Below, one piece after another: positions 11,701 through 20,268 of a stretch of 64,000 bases of DNA (the first letter of the stretch is position 1; every line of letters starts with the position of its first letter). The position numbers and the translations under genes were made by a program. Source of the DNA: an uncultured Bacteroidales bacterium (GTDB lineage Bacteria > Bacteroidota > Bacteroidia > Bacteroidales > F082); assembly GCA_900315175.1 (NCBI GenBank), contig OMYA01000010.1, forward strand, positions 22,146-86,145. Reading direction: 5' to 3'. The notes beneath the pieces were generated by a model, which searched no databases, was not told the origin of the DNA, and worked only from the letters and a program-made list of their open reading frames with translations.

Positions 11701-14700
11701 ATACTGCATGAAGTCAACTTGCGAAGGTGTTGCAAGCGGTGTTTCTTCAATTGAGGCAACAGTTGACGTTCCGTTTGAAGAGGCAAAGATGGGCTTCTAT
11801 GTAAGAGTTTCTTCAGAAACTAGCTACGACAAGTTCCACTTCTACATTGACGGTGTAGAAAAAGGTTCAGCTCTTAGCGGTGAATTGCCGTATGCTTACA
11901 AAGAGTTCTCAGTAACAGGTGGTACACACACTTACAAGTGGGAATATGCTAAGGACGGTTCATTGAATGCTAACGATGACTGCATCTATGTTGATAACAT
12001 CACAATGTTCAGAAAGGTTGAACCAACTCCTCCTCCAGCGCCAGGCGATGTGACAGTTATCCTCACAGCTCCAGATGTATGGGGTGACGGTTCAGGTTAC
12101 CAGATGTTGCTCGATGAGACACACTCACTCTATGGCACAATAATTCCTGAGACAGGTGCATTGAGCATGAACTGCTCAGGCAATGAAGGCATCTACGATC
12201 AGTTCAGCCACAAGATCCCTACAAATGCCGATGGCAACTGCGCAACACAGAACATGGTTAACAACGCAAGCGTTACAATTACAATCCCATCTGGTATCTA
12301 TGATTGGTGCATCACCAACCCAACACCAGGCGATCGTATCTGGATTGCAGCATCTAACGGTAATGTTGGTGGTCGTCAGGACGATTACGTGTTCGAAGCA
12401 GGTAACACATATGAATTTGTATTGTCAACATATGGCAACAACGATGGCGTTGACGTAACAATCACTGGTGGTGCTAAGAACACAGCTAATGCATCAGAAA
12501 GTGACAATGCTTATGCAAACATTGATTGCAAAGTTGCAGATCCAGCCATGTTAGCTAATAGAGTTGAAGCTCCTATTAAGAAGATTGACATGAGATCAGA
12601 ATTGAACAGCCGTTCAATTGACCTGAATGGTGGCAATCGTGAATTCGTAAGCTACAATCTCTATCGTCGTAACAACATCGACGAAGAATCAGTTGAGAAT
12701 CCAACACTCCTCGCTCAAGGTATCGCAGGTGATGTTTATGAATATCTTGATACAGAATGGCCAGCATTACCATATGGTGAATGGCAGTGGGGTATCGCAG
12801 CCACATACGATGGCTACGCTCCAGTTCCAAACCGTGAAACAGCTACATTCGGCTTCGAAGGTGGCAGCTTAGATGGTTGGACATGTATTAAAGTCAACGC
12901 AGACGGTGGCGAGTGGCTGAATAGCGACGACAACCCTGGTGGTTATGACTACACAGATGCGGCACATACTGGTACAGGCTTTGCAGTGTGCTACTCATTT
13001 ATTGACTATGACGGCGCATACGATACAGATGCATATCTCGTATCACCTCAGAAGTACAGCATTGATGCAAACTCATCAATTGCATTCTGGGCAGACAATG
13101 GTAACGACCAATATCCAGAGAATTTCTCAGTTTGCGTTTCTACAGCAGCTAACCCAACAGCAGCAGACTTCACACAGATTTGGAGTGGTGGTGCTAAGGG
13201 TACTGGCAGCAATGGCGCAACGGTACGTCGTGCAGAAAACCGTTATCAGAACTGGCGTTCACACGAGATCAGCTTGGCAGATTATGCAGGTCAGGAGATC
13301 TGGATTGCATTCCACGATGTCAACTATGATGCATACGAAATCTGGATTGACGATGTTACAATTACTCATGCAGGTTCAGCACCAGTTCCTCCAACACCAG
13401 GTCCAACAGGCGACGGTATCTCAGAAATCCTTTGGTCAAATGTTATTGACAAGGATATGATTGCAACATTGACAGTTAATGTTGCTTTGAACAACGGTCA
13501 GTCACCAGCTGGTGCTGTTATTGAGCTCGAAGCAGCTGACAGAGAGTATGTGTTCACAATTGATGAGACTGGTACAATTACAGAGGAAATCCGCAAGGGT
13601 GAATACCTTGTTGAGATTGAGCTTGATGGTTACACAGATATCATCGATCTTTTGGTTGCTGACGAAGACGAAATTTCATTAACATACGTCCTCCAAGAGG
13701 TTATTACTCCAGTTGATGGTTTGTATGTATCACCTACAGGTTGGGCAATGTGGGAAGGCGGATCAGTTGGTCCAACTCCAGGTCCTACAGGTGATGATTC
13801 ATTCGAAGAAAGCTTCGAAGGTGGTTTGAATGGTTGGAATGTTCTCACAGTCAACACAGACGGTGGTGAATGGTTACACAGCAGCCAGAACCTCGGTGGT
13901 CATGACTACACAGGACTTGCACACACAGGTACAGGCTTCGCAATGTGCTACTCATTCGTTGACTATGTTGGTGCATTCAACACAGACAGCTACATGTATA
14001 CTCCTCAGAAGTATGACATCGTTAACGGTTCAACATTGACATTCTTTGCAGATAACGCTAACGACACTTATCCAGAGAACTTCTCAGTGGTCATTGCAAC
14101 AGTTGATAACCCAACAGCAGCCGACTTCACACAGATTTGGAACGGTGGTGCTAAGGGTACAGGCAGCGACGGTGCAATCGTACGTCACAACGACACACGT
14201 TATGAAAACTGGCGTCAGCACACAATCGACTTGAGTGCATACGCAGGTCAGTCAGTTTACATCGGATTCCACGATGTCAACTACGACATGTATGAAATCT
14301 GGATTGACGACGTTACATTGTCAACAGGTGCAAAAGGTGATCGTGCTCCATTGAGCTACAAGCTTATGCTTGACGGTGAATACGTTGGTGAGACATATTA
14401 CCCATTTGCACAGTTGCCAGTTGAAGGCATGACAGAAGGTTCACAGCACGTTGCTGCAGTTGCTCCTCTCTATGCATCAGGTATGGGTGAGTGGTCAGAA
14501 TACACATTCACATACAATCCATGCGACAACTTTGATGGTACGACATCATTCAACACATCAGTCAATAATGCTGACGTAACACTTACATGGACATTGCCTG
14601 ATGGTCCAACACCTCCAACACCAGGTGAAGGTCAGTGGTACTACTATGACAACGGTACTAACGAAGACGCTATCGGTACAGGTGGTGGTAACTTCTACTG

Positions 14701-16378
14701 GGGAGTTATGTTCCCAGCCGGTTCATACGAAGGCAACGCTGTTACAAAGGTGTCAACATACGACTACATGGCTATGACAGGTAATGTTACTATCTACAAC
14801 GATGGTACAACAGCTCCTGCAACAGCAGTTGGTACAGCTGACGTCACATTGACAGGTTCAGAAGAATTTGTTGAGGTTGAGTTTGCGACACCAGTGACAA
14901 TTGATCCTTCAAAGAATCTCTGGATTATTTACTACAATGGCAGCGGTGCTTCATATCCAGCTGCAGTCTGCGCCGACACAGGTGATCCTAACGGTCGTTG
15001 GGTGTCAATGGATGGTATAGATTGGATGGACCTTGCAACAGCAGGTTTGTACAACACATTCATGGTTCGCGCTTACGTTGCAACAGCCAATAAGGGTGAA
15101 GTTGTTGAGATTTCAGCTCCTCAGGGTAATGGTAGCAACGGTACATTAGCTAAGGCAGGTGTTGCTAAGGCTAACAGAGGCAACCGCGCTGCATGGGATC
15201 TCGTAACATCATTTACAGGTTCAAGTGCAGGTCAGCAGGCTGTTGCAACAGATGGCAACTACATCTACACAGCAAGCTGGCAGTCAGCACCATCTGGTGG
15301 TTACACATTCTACCAGTACAATTTGGATGGTACATTTGTTGAAGGCTTCGACATTGCAGGTGCAACAGGTATCCGTGACCTCACAACAGACGGTCAGTAC
15401 TTCTATGGTTCATCAGGCGGAGCACAGATCTTCTGCATGGACTTCACAACACGTACATTGGTCAGCACAATCAACTGTTCAGGTTTGACATCACGTCACT
15501 TGACATACGATCCAGTACGCGATGGTTTCTGGGCAGGTAACTGGACAACATTGGCTCTGTACAGCCGTACAGGTGCTTTGATCCAGAACGGTCCAGCTCC
15601 AACAAGTGCATACGGTTCATCATACTATGTGGATGCTGACGGTGTTGAACACCTCTATCTGTTCTGCCAGATTTCTCCAGACGGATCAGGTGAGACAACA
15701 AATAGAGTTGAGGTGATTGACTACAACATCACAACCAACACATTGGTTTCAGATCCAGTACATGTCTGCAATGACATGCCTGGTTATGACGCAGAGGATG
15801 GTATTGCTGGAGGTTGCTTCATCGGTACATACAACAACAAGACTTGCTTCTTCGCTAATGTTCAGCTGTCACCTAATATTGTAGCTATCTATGATCTCGA
15901 AGCAGGTCCAGTTCCTCCAACACCTCCAACAGAGGGTATCCTTGGTGTCATTCTCTATCGTAACGATGAGTTTGTCGGCATATTCGATGCTAACACAACA
16001 ACATTCGTAGATGAAGGATTAGAGTCAGGTCACTATAACTACACCATCAGAGTTATCTACGGCGGTGAATATGACGTTACATACTATGCAATGTCATGCG
16101 GTGACGAGGCTGAAGCTATTATTAACATTGGTGTTACAGAGAACGATGAGGTTATCAACTCAATCTATCCTAACCCAACAAGCGGTGATCTCTACATCAA
16201 TGCTACAGCAATGAAGCACGTGACAGTGTTCAACGCTATGGGTCAGATGGTTCTTGATCAAGAAGTCAGCGGCGACAGCATGGTCCTCAACATGGGTCAG
16301 CTCGAGTCAGGTGTCTACATGGTCAAGGTTACAACCGAGACAGGCAGCAACGTTAAGAGAATCAACGTTGTCAAATAA
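8780..16378 (+). CDS. Second giant secreted adhesin-like protein with gingipain-type modules and T9SS sorting domain
   Basis: 2532 aa, a paralogue of the gene upstream with a different module order. Signal peptide 1-22 (ends TMRA). The YNYxxxEQVYxxEEIG module is at about 21-210; an FYWG-type module (YYDNG...LYWGIK) at 407-551; a fibronectin-like stretch at 641-736; a carboxypeptidase-regulatory-like domain at 824-915; a choice-of-anchor domain at 943-1080; DUF2436 at 1089-1231; cleaved-adhesin domains at 1355-1531 and 1673-1852; a second FYWG module at 1952-2100; a region at 2136-2371 with repeated YxYxASW/FxYGSSG-like blades suggesting a beta-propeller; and a T9SS type A sorting domain at about 2457-2532. 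No protease or glycosidase motif is visible. Several stretches are nearly identical in DNA to the upstream gene. Likely surface-bound or secreted; a role in binding host or dietary protein or glycan is inferred from the gingipain parallel. Confidence 0.88.
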   Translation: MKKVFLLLTMFLFAFVGTMRADVVEIGDGTGTTYYFPIDNYFNYSCTEQVYLAEEIGVAGTINSISFYYNYGTAYTAPNVTMYMKHVSRTGFTSTTDCEPLEAGDVVWTGAIAPTEAGWYTFTLDTPFEYNGTDNLLVAFFDGTSGYPGTSYTWRQTATSTTMGLRYYSDSYAPDPYNLASYTGSKQVYSYRSNVQLNITTGGGGTSTFATVPDVLDLGYRPNGAWMAPYVFNMKSNVGAVTVNALDFSGNYFTYNAELPATVSGNKPLKVAVSTGTADEGEVNSTITVLYSGNNRDAEQLNIKATAYNPVDGDVYENAVNVTSFPYAGNAPAGIYKNYELPEATEGADAVYKLTFANDVMLTAGTTGADGVAALYTEDFAGEGGPMADNNYVYNGPEVAPAPVAKWFYYDNGEYSGSMGAGGTLYWGIKVLASELPAAENCAITKVQIYDASYTGGTSYVLIYEGGELVYSQPFSFMGSEDWLVIDLDTPVLIDNTKDLIIGAYNSGITYPAAGCSYQGTNTDLISFDGTSWTPLSNYGYYYTWMIRAWAETPDRAGAMEITHFDGETSTGSLDQVVASTPVVTRPVGGNSNSLANKTNHNNRYDPIYQIADMYVPAGTYYLAVASTDAEFPVSIATAEVPAPEQAFVLAPMDGETNVEYPYIAEWILGDYTEEMQVLFGTQYPPQTALIDWTTELVAGVVLPELEPNQSYFMQVNERNAAGTTMGEIIAFTTPINAVDEVVVTNPELYPGDAAMLTWTAPERSFKGYNIYQDGVKINESLVTTTEYAVEDLPYNMDGYLFQVSAVYDAGESLLSAPDTAYMTGFGSVNGYVYDTDTLHPIANATMVVVGIDEYGAIQQYEFLTDETGFYEGEVLAGLYAVGILTEGYETAATVIYVAYDQLTEVEDIITHEFYYPLGQITATEEESDVLVEWSWDPAAMIVDFETGDFSQAEFTLPAQYPWAITTTNPYEGTYCMKSTCEGVASGVSSIEATVDVPFEEAKMGFYVRVSSETSYDKFHFYIDGVEKGSALSGELPYAYKEFSVTGGTHTYKWEYAKDGSLNANDDCIYVDNITMFRKVEPTPPPAPGDVTVILTAPDVWGDGSGYQMLLDETHSLYGTIIPETGALSMNCSGNEGIYDQFSHKIPTNADGNCATQNMVNNASVTITIPSGIYDWCITNPTPGDRIWIAASNGNVGGRQDDYVFEAGNTYEFVLSTYGNNDGVDVTITGGAKNTANASESDNAYANIDCKVADPAMLANRVEAPIKKIDMRSELNSRSIDLNGGNREFVSYNLYRRNNIDEESVENPTLLAQGIAGDVYEYLDTEWPALPYGEWQWGIAATYDGYAPVPNRETATFGFEGGSLDGWTCIKVNADGGEWLNSDDNPGGYDYTDAAHTGTGFAVCYSFIDYDGAYDTDAYLVSPQKYSIDANSSIAFWADNGNDQYPENFSVCVSTAANPTAADFTQIWSGGAKGTGSNGATVRRAENRYQNWRSHEISLADYAGQEIWIAFHDVNYDAYEIWIDDVTITHAGSAPVPPTPGPTGDGISEILWSNVIDKDMIATLTVNVALNNGQSPAGAVIELEAADREYVFTIDETGTITEEIRKGEYLVEIELDGYTDIIDLLVADEDEISLTYVLQEVITPVDGLYVSPTGWAMWEGGSVGPTPGPTGDDSFEESFEGGLNGWNVLTVNTDGGEWLHSSQNLGGHDYTGLAHTGTGFAMCYSFVDYVGAFNTDSYMYTPQKYDIVNGSTLTFFADNANDTYPENFSVVIATVDNPTAADFTQIWNGGAKGTGSDGAIVRHNDTRYENWRQHTIDLSAYAGQSVYIGFHDVNYDMYEIWIDDVTLSTGAKGDRAPLSYKLMLDGEYVGETYYPFAQLPVEGMTEGSQHVAAVAPLYASGMGEWSEYTFTYNPCDNFDGTTSFNTSVNNADVTLTWTLPDGPTPPTPGEGQWYYYDNGTNEDAIGTGGGNFYWGVMFPAGSYEGNAVTKVSTYDYMAMTGNVTIYNDGTTAPATAVGTADVTLTGSEEFVEVEFATPVTIDPSKNLWIIYYNGSGASYPAAVCADTGDPNGRWVSMDGIDWMDLATAGLYNTFMVRAYVATANKGEVVEISAPQGNGSNGTLAKAGVAKANRGNRAAWDLVTSFTGSSAGQQAVATDGNYIYTASWQSAPSGGYTFYQYNLDGTFVEGFDIAGATGIRDLTTDGQYFYGSSGGAQIFCMDFTTRTLVSTINCSGLTSRHLTYDPVRDGFWAGNWTTLALYSRTGALIQNGPAPTSAYGSSYYVDADGVEHLYLFCQISPDGSGETTNRVEVIDYNITTNTLVSDPVHVCNDMPGYDAEDGIAGGCFIGTYNNKTCFFANVQLSPNIVAIYDLEAGPVPPTPPTEGILGVILYRNDEFVGIFDANTTTFVDEGLESGHYNYTIRVIYGGEYDVTYYAMSCGDEAEAIINIGVTENDEVINSIYPNPTSGDLYINATAMKHVTVFNAMGQMVLDQEVSGDSMVLNMGQLESGVYMVKVTTETGSNVKRINVVK

Positions 16379-16406
16379 GACTTTAGTCGTTAGACTTTAG
16401 ACATTA

Positions 16407-16438
16407 GTAGAGACGTCGTATGGCGTCTCTACTTTTTT
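16407..16438 (+). terminator. Terminator after second adhesin
   Basis: GTAGAGACG (16407-16415) pairs with CGTCTCTAC (16424-16432), then TTTTTT. The rest of the gap to the next gene (16439-16608) is AT-rich and I see no gene in it. Confidence 0.85.
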
Positions 16439-16608
16439 ATTGATAATCAATAATATACGAATATTTGGGTTTTCTACAATATAAATAGTTGAGAATCAAT
16501 GGATTGAGATGAATTGTTAAAATTTTTTAACATTTCAGGAGGGGTGAAATTCTGATAAAATCTTGTGTAATATATTGATAATTAATATTTTAGGTGGTAT
16601 ATTGAAAG

Positions 16609-16640
16609 ATTAGTCGTTTTTCGTACGACTAATTTTTTTG
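16609..16640 (+). terminator. Hairpin with T run upstream of ssb
   Basis: ATTAGTCGT (16609-16617) pairs with ACGACTAAT (16625-16633), followed by seven T. It may be a backup terminator insulating ssb from the adhesin transcript. Confidence 0.7.
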
Positions 16641-16647
16641 TTGGTTG

Positions 16648-16655
16648 TAAATTTG
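16648..16655 (+). promoter_or_regulatory. -7 box of ssb
   Basis: TAAATTTG, directly after the hairpin; leader of about 35 nt. Confidence 0.6.
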
Positions 16656-16695
16656 CGATACAAATTAATCATTAATAACTAAACAAGGTTTTATT

Positions 16696-17061
16696 ATGGG
16701 AACATTAAGAAATTCGGTTCATTTGATTGGACGTCCGGGTGCGGATCCGGAGATTAAGAAATTTGGTGAGAGGAAGTCGGCAAGATTTACGTTAGCGACT
16801 AACGAGAAGCATTACAATGACAAGAACGAGCTTGTTACGGAGACTGAGTGGCACAACATTGTGGCGTGGGGCAGGACGGCTGAGACGGTGGAGAAAATTG
16901 TCAAGAAGGGCCGTTTAATGGCATTAGAGGGCAAATTGCAGACGAGGCAGTATGAGGACAGGGACAAGAACAAACGTTATTTCACGGAGGTTTTAATGGA
17001 CGAATTCATGCTTATCGACAGGATGAGCAATGAAGAGGAGCAGAAGAACGAAGCGGAATAG
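16696..17061 (+). CDS. ssb: Single-stranded DNA-binding protein
   Basis: 121-aa OB-fold protein that coats single-stranded DNA during replication and repair. The N-terminal VHLIGRPGADPEIK, the central TEWHNIVAWGRTAE and the basic KNKRYFTEV strand are classic SSB elements. The C-terminal tail is very short and acidic (EEEQKNEAE) and lacks the usual DDDIPF-type tip that recruits partners. This may therefore be an accessory SSB rather than the housekeeping copy; Bacteroidota often carry several. Own promoter and short leader. Confidence 0.93.
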   Translation: MGTLRNSVHLIGRPGADPEIKKFGERKSARFTLATNEKHYNDKNELVTETEWHNIVAWGRTAETVEKIVKKGRLMALEGKLQTRQYEDRDKNKRYFTEVLMDEFMLIDRMSNEEEQKNEAE

Positions 17062-17222
17062 TATTCATGGGAGGGGCCTGCCGCTATGGGACGCCCGTTC
17101 CATTTAATTTGGATATATTTTGTTTTACGATGCTCATAAATTTTGATTCATCCACGGTTATGGTTATAATCTCGTACAGGTCGGAGGGGTCCCTTCATGA
17201 ATAAATATTCGGCGGTGTTTAA

Positions 17223-17280
17223 AAAAAGACTATCTTTGTTGTTTGAAACAAACACTGAAAACGATGAAGATAGTCTTTTT
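17223..17280 (+). promoter_or_regulatory. Promoter and inverted repeat at the start of the 2-hydroxyacid dehydrogenase gene
   Basis: The -7 box TATCTTTG lies at 17231-17238. A perfect 14-bp inverted repeat, AAAAAGACTATCTT at 17223-17236 and AAGATAGTCTTTTT at 17267-17280, spans this box and codons 2-6. A smaller repeat GTTTG-AAA-CAAAC sits in the leader. Confidence 0.55.
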
Positions 17281-18175
17281 GGAGCCGTTAGGACTGACGG
17301 TTGAAGCCATTGATAAGGCTTGTGAGAATTTGAAGAAACAGGGGCATGAGGTTGTGATATATCCAGACCGCAGGCCAGAAATGAACATTGAGCGTGCTGC
17401 GGGGGCGGATGTTGTGGTGGAGAGCAACATGCCGTTGCGCAAGGACTTTTTGGATGCGTGTCCGAACCTTAAGATGCTCTCGATAGCGTTTACCGGTCTC
17501 GACCATATCGATATGGACGAGTGCAAGCGTAGAGGCATCACTGTGATGAATGCTGCAGGCTATTCTACCGAGGCTGTGGCGGAAGAGACGATTTGCATGA
17601 TGATAGGACTGTATCGTCATGTTATTGAAAATGACAGGATCACACGCAGTTGCAAGGGGCCATCGATGGCGCCTGGAAGAGAGATTGCGGGGAAGACCGT
17701 AGGCATTATTGGAATGGGTGCCATCGGACAGAGGACTGCTGCACTGGCACAAGCATTCGGGTGCAAGGTGATAGCATGGAACCGCACACCGAAACAAGTA
17801 CAGGGTGTGACGTTTGTTGACAAGGAGACCCTGCTGAAAGAATCAGACATCGTTGCATTGCATATCGCATTGAACAACGAGACTCGTAACTTCTTGACTG
17901 CTCAAGATTTCAAGATGATGAAGTCTTCGGCTATTATTGTCAATGCTGCAAGGGGTCCGGTGGTGAACACCAACGACCTTGCCGAGGCGTTGAAAAACGG
18001 CATTATCGCCGGCGCCGCATTGGATGTTTATGACGGTGAGCCGCCACTGAGCAACGATAACCCGATTTTGACGGCACCGAACACCTTATTATTACCTCAT
18101 ATTGGATTTTCAACCGAGGAAGCGTTTAAAGAACGATTAAAAATAGTGGTTAAAAACGTAGAAAGATTTATATGA
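17264..18175 (+). CDS. NAD-dependent D-2-hydroxyacid dehydrogenase
   Basis: 303 aa, D-isomer-specific 2-hydroxyacid dehydrogenase family (phosphoglycerate/glycerate/lactate dehydrogenase relatives); the substrate cannot be told from sequence. The Rossmann motif GMGAIG is near residue 150, and the catalytic triad is visible as R230 (NAARG), E259 (DGEPP) and H279 (LPHIGF). ATG at 17264 is preferred over a TTG 21 nt upstream, because the promoter -7 box at 17231 would place the TSS at about the TTG. There is no ACT domain, so it is not a long-form SerA. Monocistronic, with a GC-rich hairpin downstream. Confidence 0.9.
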   Translation: MKIVFLEPLGLTVEAIDKACENLKKQGHEVVIYPDRRPEMNIERAAGADVVVESNMPLRKDFLDACPNLKMLSIAFTGLDHIDMDECKRRGITVMNAAGYSTEAVAEETICMMIGLYRHVIENDRITRSCKGPSMAPGREIAGKTVGIIGMGAIGQRTAALAQAFGCKVIAWNRTPKQVQGVTFVDKETLLKESDIVALHIALNNETRNFLTAQDFKMMKSSAIIVNAARGPVVNTNDLAEALKNGIIAGAALDVYDGEPPLSNDNPILTAPNTLLLPHIGFSTEEAFKERLKIVVKNVERFI

Positions 18176-18211
18176 GACAGGGGTTAAAAATAAAAATATA
18201 AATGTTGGGAG

Positions 18212-18240
18212 GTTGAGGCGGCGCTACGCGCCGCCTCAAC
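18212..18240. terminator. Bidirectional hairpin between convergent genes
   Basis: Perfect 12-bp stem GTTGAGGCGGCG / CGCCGCCTCAAC with a 5-nt loop, between the 3' ends of the dehydrogenase and dnaG. It may be a dispersed palindrome serving as terminator in both directions. Confidence 0.7.
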
Positions 18241-18267
18241 TAATCCAGTCTTTCTCATTAAAACCTT

Positions 18268-18298
18268 GTCATTCCGAGCACGAAGTGCGAGGAATCTC
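18268..18298. repeat. Dispersed palindromic repeat, copy 1
   Basis: Begins GTCATTCCGAGC and ends GAGGAATCTC, with GCACGAAGTGC as inner palindrome; ends just before the dnaG stop. The same family occurs at 24333, 28006, 29875, 29995 and 35166, and a related pair at 31171. Confidence 0.75.
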
Positions 18299-18303
18299 GT
18301 AAA

Positions 18304-20268
18304 CTATTTTGTGATGACAATTCCGAGATCGCGGTTAATCTTTAGGCGGATGTCGTCGAGTTTTTTCTTCTTTTGAAGGAGGATTAGCTGGTCGTCGGGG
18401 TCGGTGCAGGATTGGAGTTCCTTGACGACGGCTGTACGGCGGTCTTCGATGACCATATCTTTGAAGCGTAGGATGGAAGAGAGGACGGTCTTTTTTAGGA
18501 CGTCGTCTTCGGTTTTGACAACTATACGATGACGTTGCCAGTCATCGAGTTTATATTGTGTGCTCAGGAGGTCTGCAGCGAGCACTGCCACATCTTGATC
18601 TTCGCTTGAAGTGAAGTCGTGCGCTGTCGGGAGAATGCCGGTGTCGAGACCGCGGTCGAAGGCGTCGAAAATCTTTTTGTGAGTCTCGTCTCTGAACAAT
18701 AAACCGTCATTTTTAAGGTCATCGACGATAGCCGAGGCTATGGTGGTGATATATGTGTTGATGACTTTACCGTCTTCGTCTTTTTCTTCAAGTTCAATGT
18801 TTTCGCTGCCATGAGAGAGAAGCAGTTTCACAAGCTCCTGCTCCTGGAAGAAGCCTATAGGAGTGGACGGTTCCGGCTCAACCTGTTGCTGAGGCTGGTA
18901 GGTCTGGTATTCCTGATAGGTCAGCTGGGAGTCTTGTTTTGGGTCGAGACCCAGTTGCTTGCGTAATTTGGCACGAAGAATCTTGTTGACCTCGTTGGTG
19001 AGCGTCTGCTCAGGCATCTCAAGGGTGCGGCTGCATTCCTTAATATATGTGGCACGATAAATCGGGTCAGGGATGACGGCTATGGTCTCGACGATGTCTT
19101 TAATGACAGAAGCGCGTTTGATAGGGTCGTTCTGGGCGTCCTTTAAAAGGAGATTTGTCTTGAACCCGATGAAGTCTTTTGCATTATCGGCCAAGTATTT
19201 AGTGACAACCTCGATTGGGTTGTTTTGCACGAAGCTGTCGGGGTCGTCTTCAGGAGGCAGCACCACGATGCGGACGTTCATGCCTTCTTCGAGAATCATA
19301 TTGGTGCCTCGGAGTGCGGCGTGGATGCCGGCAGCGTCGCCGTCGTAGAGCATGGTGATGTTCTTAGTGTAACGGCTTATCATGCGGATCTGCTCGGTCG
19401 TCAGGGAGGTGCCGGAGCTCGCAACCACGTTTTCGATGCCAGCCTGATGCATTGAAAGCACGTCGGCATAGCCTTCGACGAGGATGCAGTTGTCTAATCT
19501 TGAGATCTCATTTCTGGCAAAGAAGATGCCGTAGAGCGTCTGACTTTTATTGTAAATCTCCGATTCAGGTGAGTTGACGTATTTTGCCTTTGTTTTCTCT
19601 TTCGTTAAGATACGTCCGCCGAAGCCGATGACTTTTCCAGTGAGGTTGTGTATCGGGAAGATGACACGGCCTTGATAGCGGTCGTAGGTGCGGTTTTCGT
19701 AGCTTCCAGTGAGACCGACTTTTATCAGAAGGTCTTTGTCATAGCCATGCTGCATCGCGTATTCCGTGAATGCTGAGCCGCTGTTGGGGCAATATCCAAG
19801 CTGGAAACGGTTGATGATGGCATCGCGGAATCCGCGTTCGTGGAAATAGGCGAGTCCGACCGACTGTCCTTCGTCGGACGTCATCATGATGTTGGAGAAG
19901 TATTCTTGCGCGAAGCTGTTGATGTTGAACATACGCTCGCGTTCGTTCTGAGCCGCCAGTTCTTCAGGAGACTGTTCGCGTTCTTCGATCTTGATGCCGT
20001 ATTTCTTGGCGAGAAAACGAAGGGCTTCAGGATAGGAATAATGCTCATGTTCCATGATGAAGCGCACTGCGTCGCCTGCCTTGCCGCAGCCGAAGCATTT
20101 GAAGATATTTCGGGCAGGGTTGACGCTAAATGAAGGAGTTTTTTCTTTGTGAAAAGGACACACTCCCCATAGATTCGAGCCGCGTTTGCGGAGCGTCACG
20201 AACTCACCCACCACGTCTTCGATACGTGCTGTCTCGATGATCTGATTTATGGTTTCACGTGGTATCAT
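18304..20268 (-). CDS. dnaG: DNA primase
   Basis: 654-aa primase that makes the RNA primers for replication. The CHC2 zinc finger is C37-H40-C58-C61; the TOPRIM catalytic core follows (EGYADV near 265, DGDAAG near 310); the C-terminal part is the DnaB-binding domain. I start it at the ATG at 20268, which overlaps the upstream stop as ATGA and gives MIPRETINQI. A TTG three codons further up is possible but weaker. It is last in an operon behind a pseudouridine synthase, an exported phosphatase-fold protein and a fatty acid transporter, so primase expression appears translationally coupled to an unrelated membrane transporter. Confidence 0.96.
   Translation of the reverse strand: MIPRETINQIIETARIEDVVGEFVTLRKRGSNLWGVCPFHKEKTPSFSVNPARNIFKCFGCGKAGDAVRFIMEHEHYSYPEALRFLAKKYGIKIEEREQSPEELAAQNERERMFNINSFAQEYFSNIMMTSDEGQSVGLAYFHERGFRDAIINRFQLGYCPNSGSAFTEYAMQHGYDKDLLIKVGLTGSYENRTYDRYQGRVIFPIHNLTGKVIGFGGRILTKEKTKAKYVNSPESEIYNKSQTLYGIFFARNEISRLDNCILVEGYADVLSMHQAGIENVVASSGTSLTTEQIRMISRYTKNITMLYDGDAAGIHAALRGTNMILEEGMNVRIVVLPPEDDPDSFVQNNPIEVVTKYLADNAKDFIGFKTNLLLKDAQNDPIKRASVIKDIVETIAVIPDPIYRATYIKECSRTLEMPEQTLTNEVNKILRAKLRKQLGLDPKQDSQLTYQEYQTYQPQQQVEPEPSTPIGFFQEQELVKLLLSHGSENIELEEKDEDGKVINTYITTIASAIVDDLKNDGLLFRDETHKKIFDAFDRGLDTGILPTAHDFTSSEDQDVAVLAADLLSTQYKLDDWQRHRIVVKTEDDVLKKTVLSSILRFKDMVIEDRRTAVVKELQSCTDPDDQLILLQKKKKLDDIRLKINRDLGIVITK

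Noticed and set aside
2455..16378. Gingipain proteases
   Set aside because: Only the adhesin-type modules are present; no caspase-like His/Cys catalytic domain can be seen in either protein.
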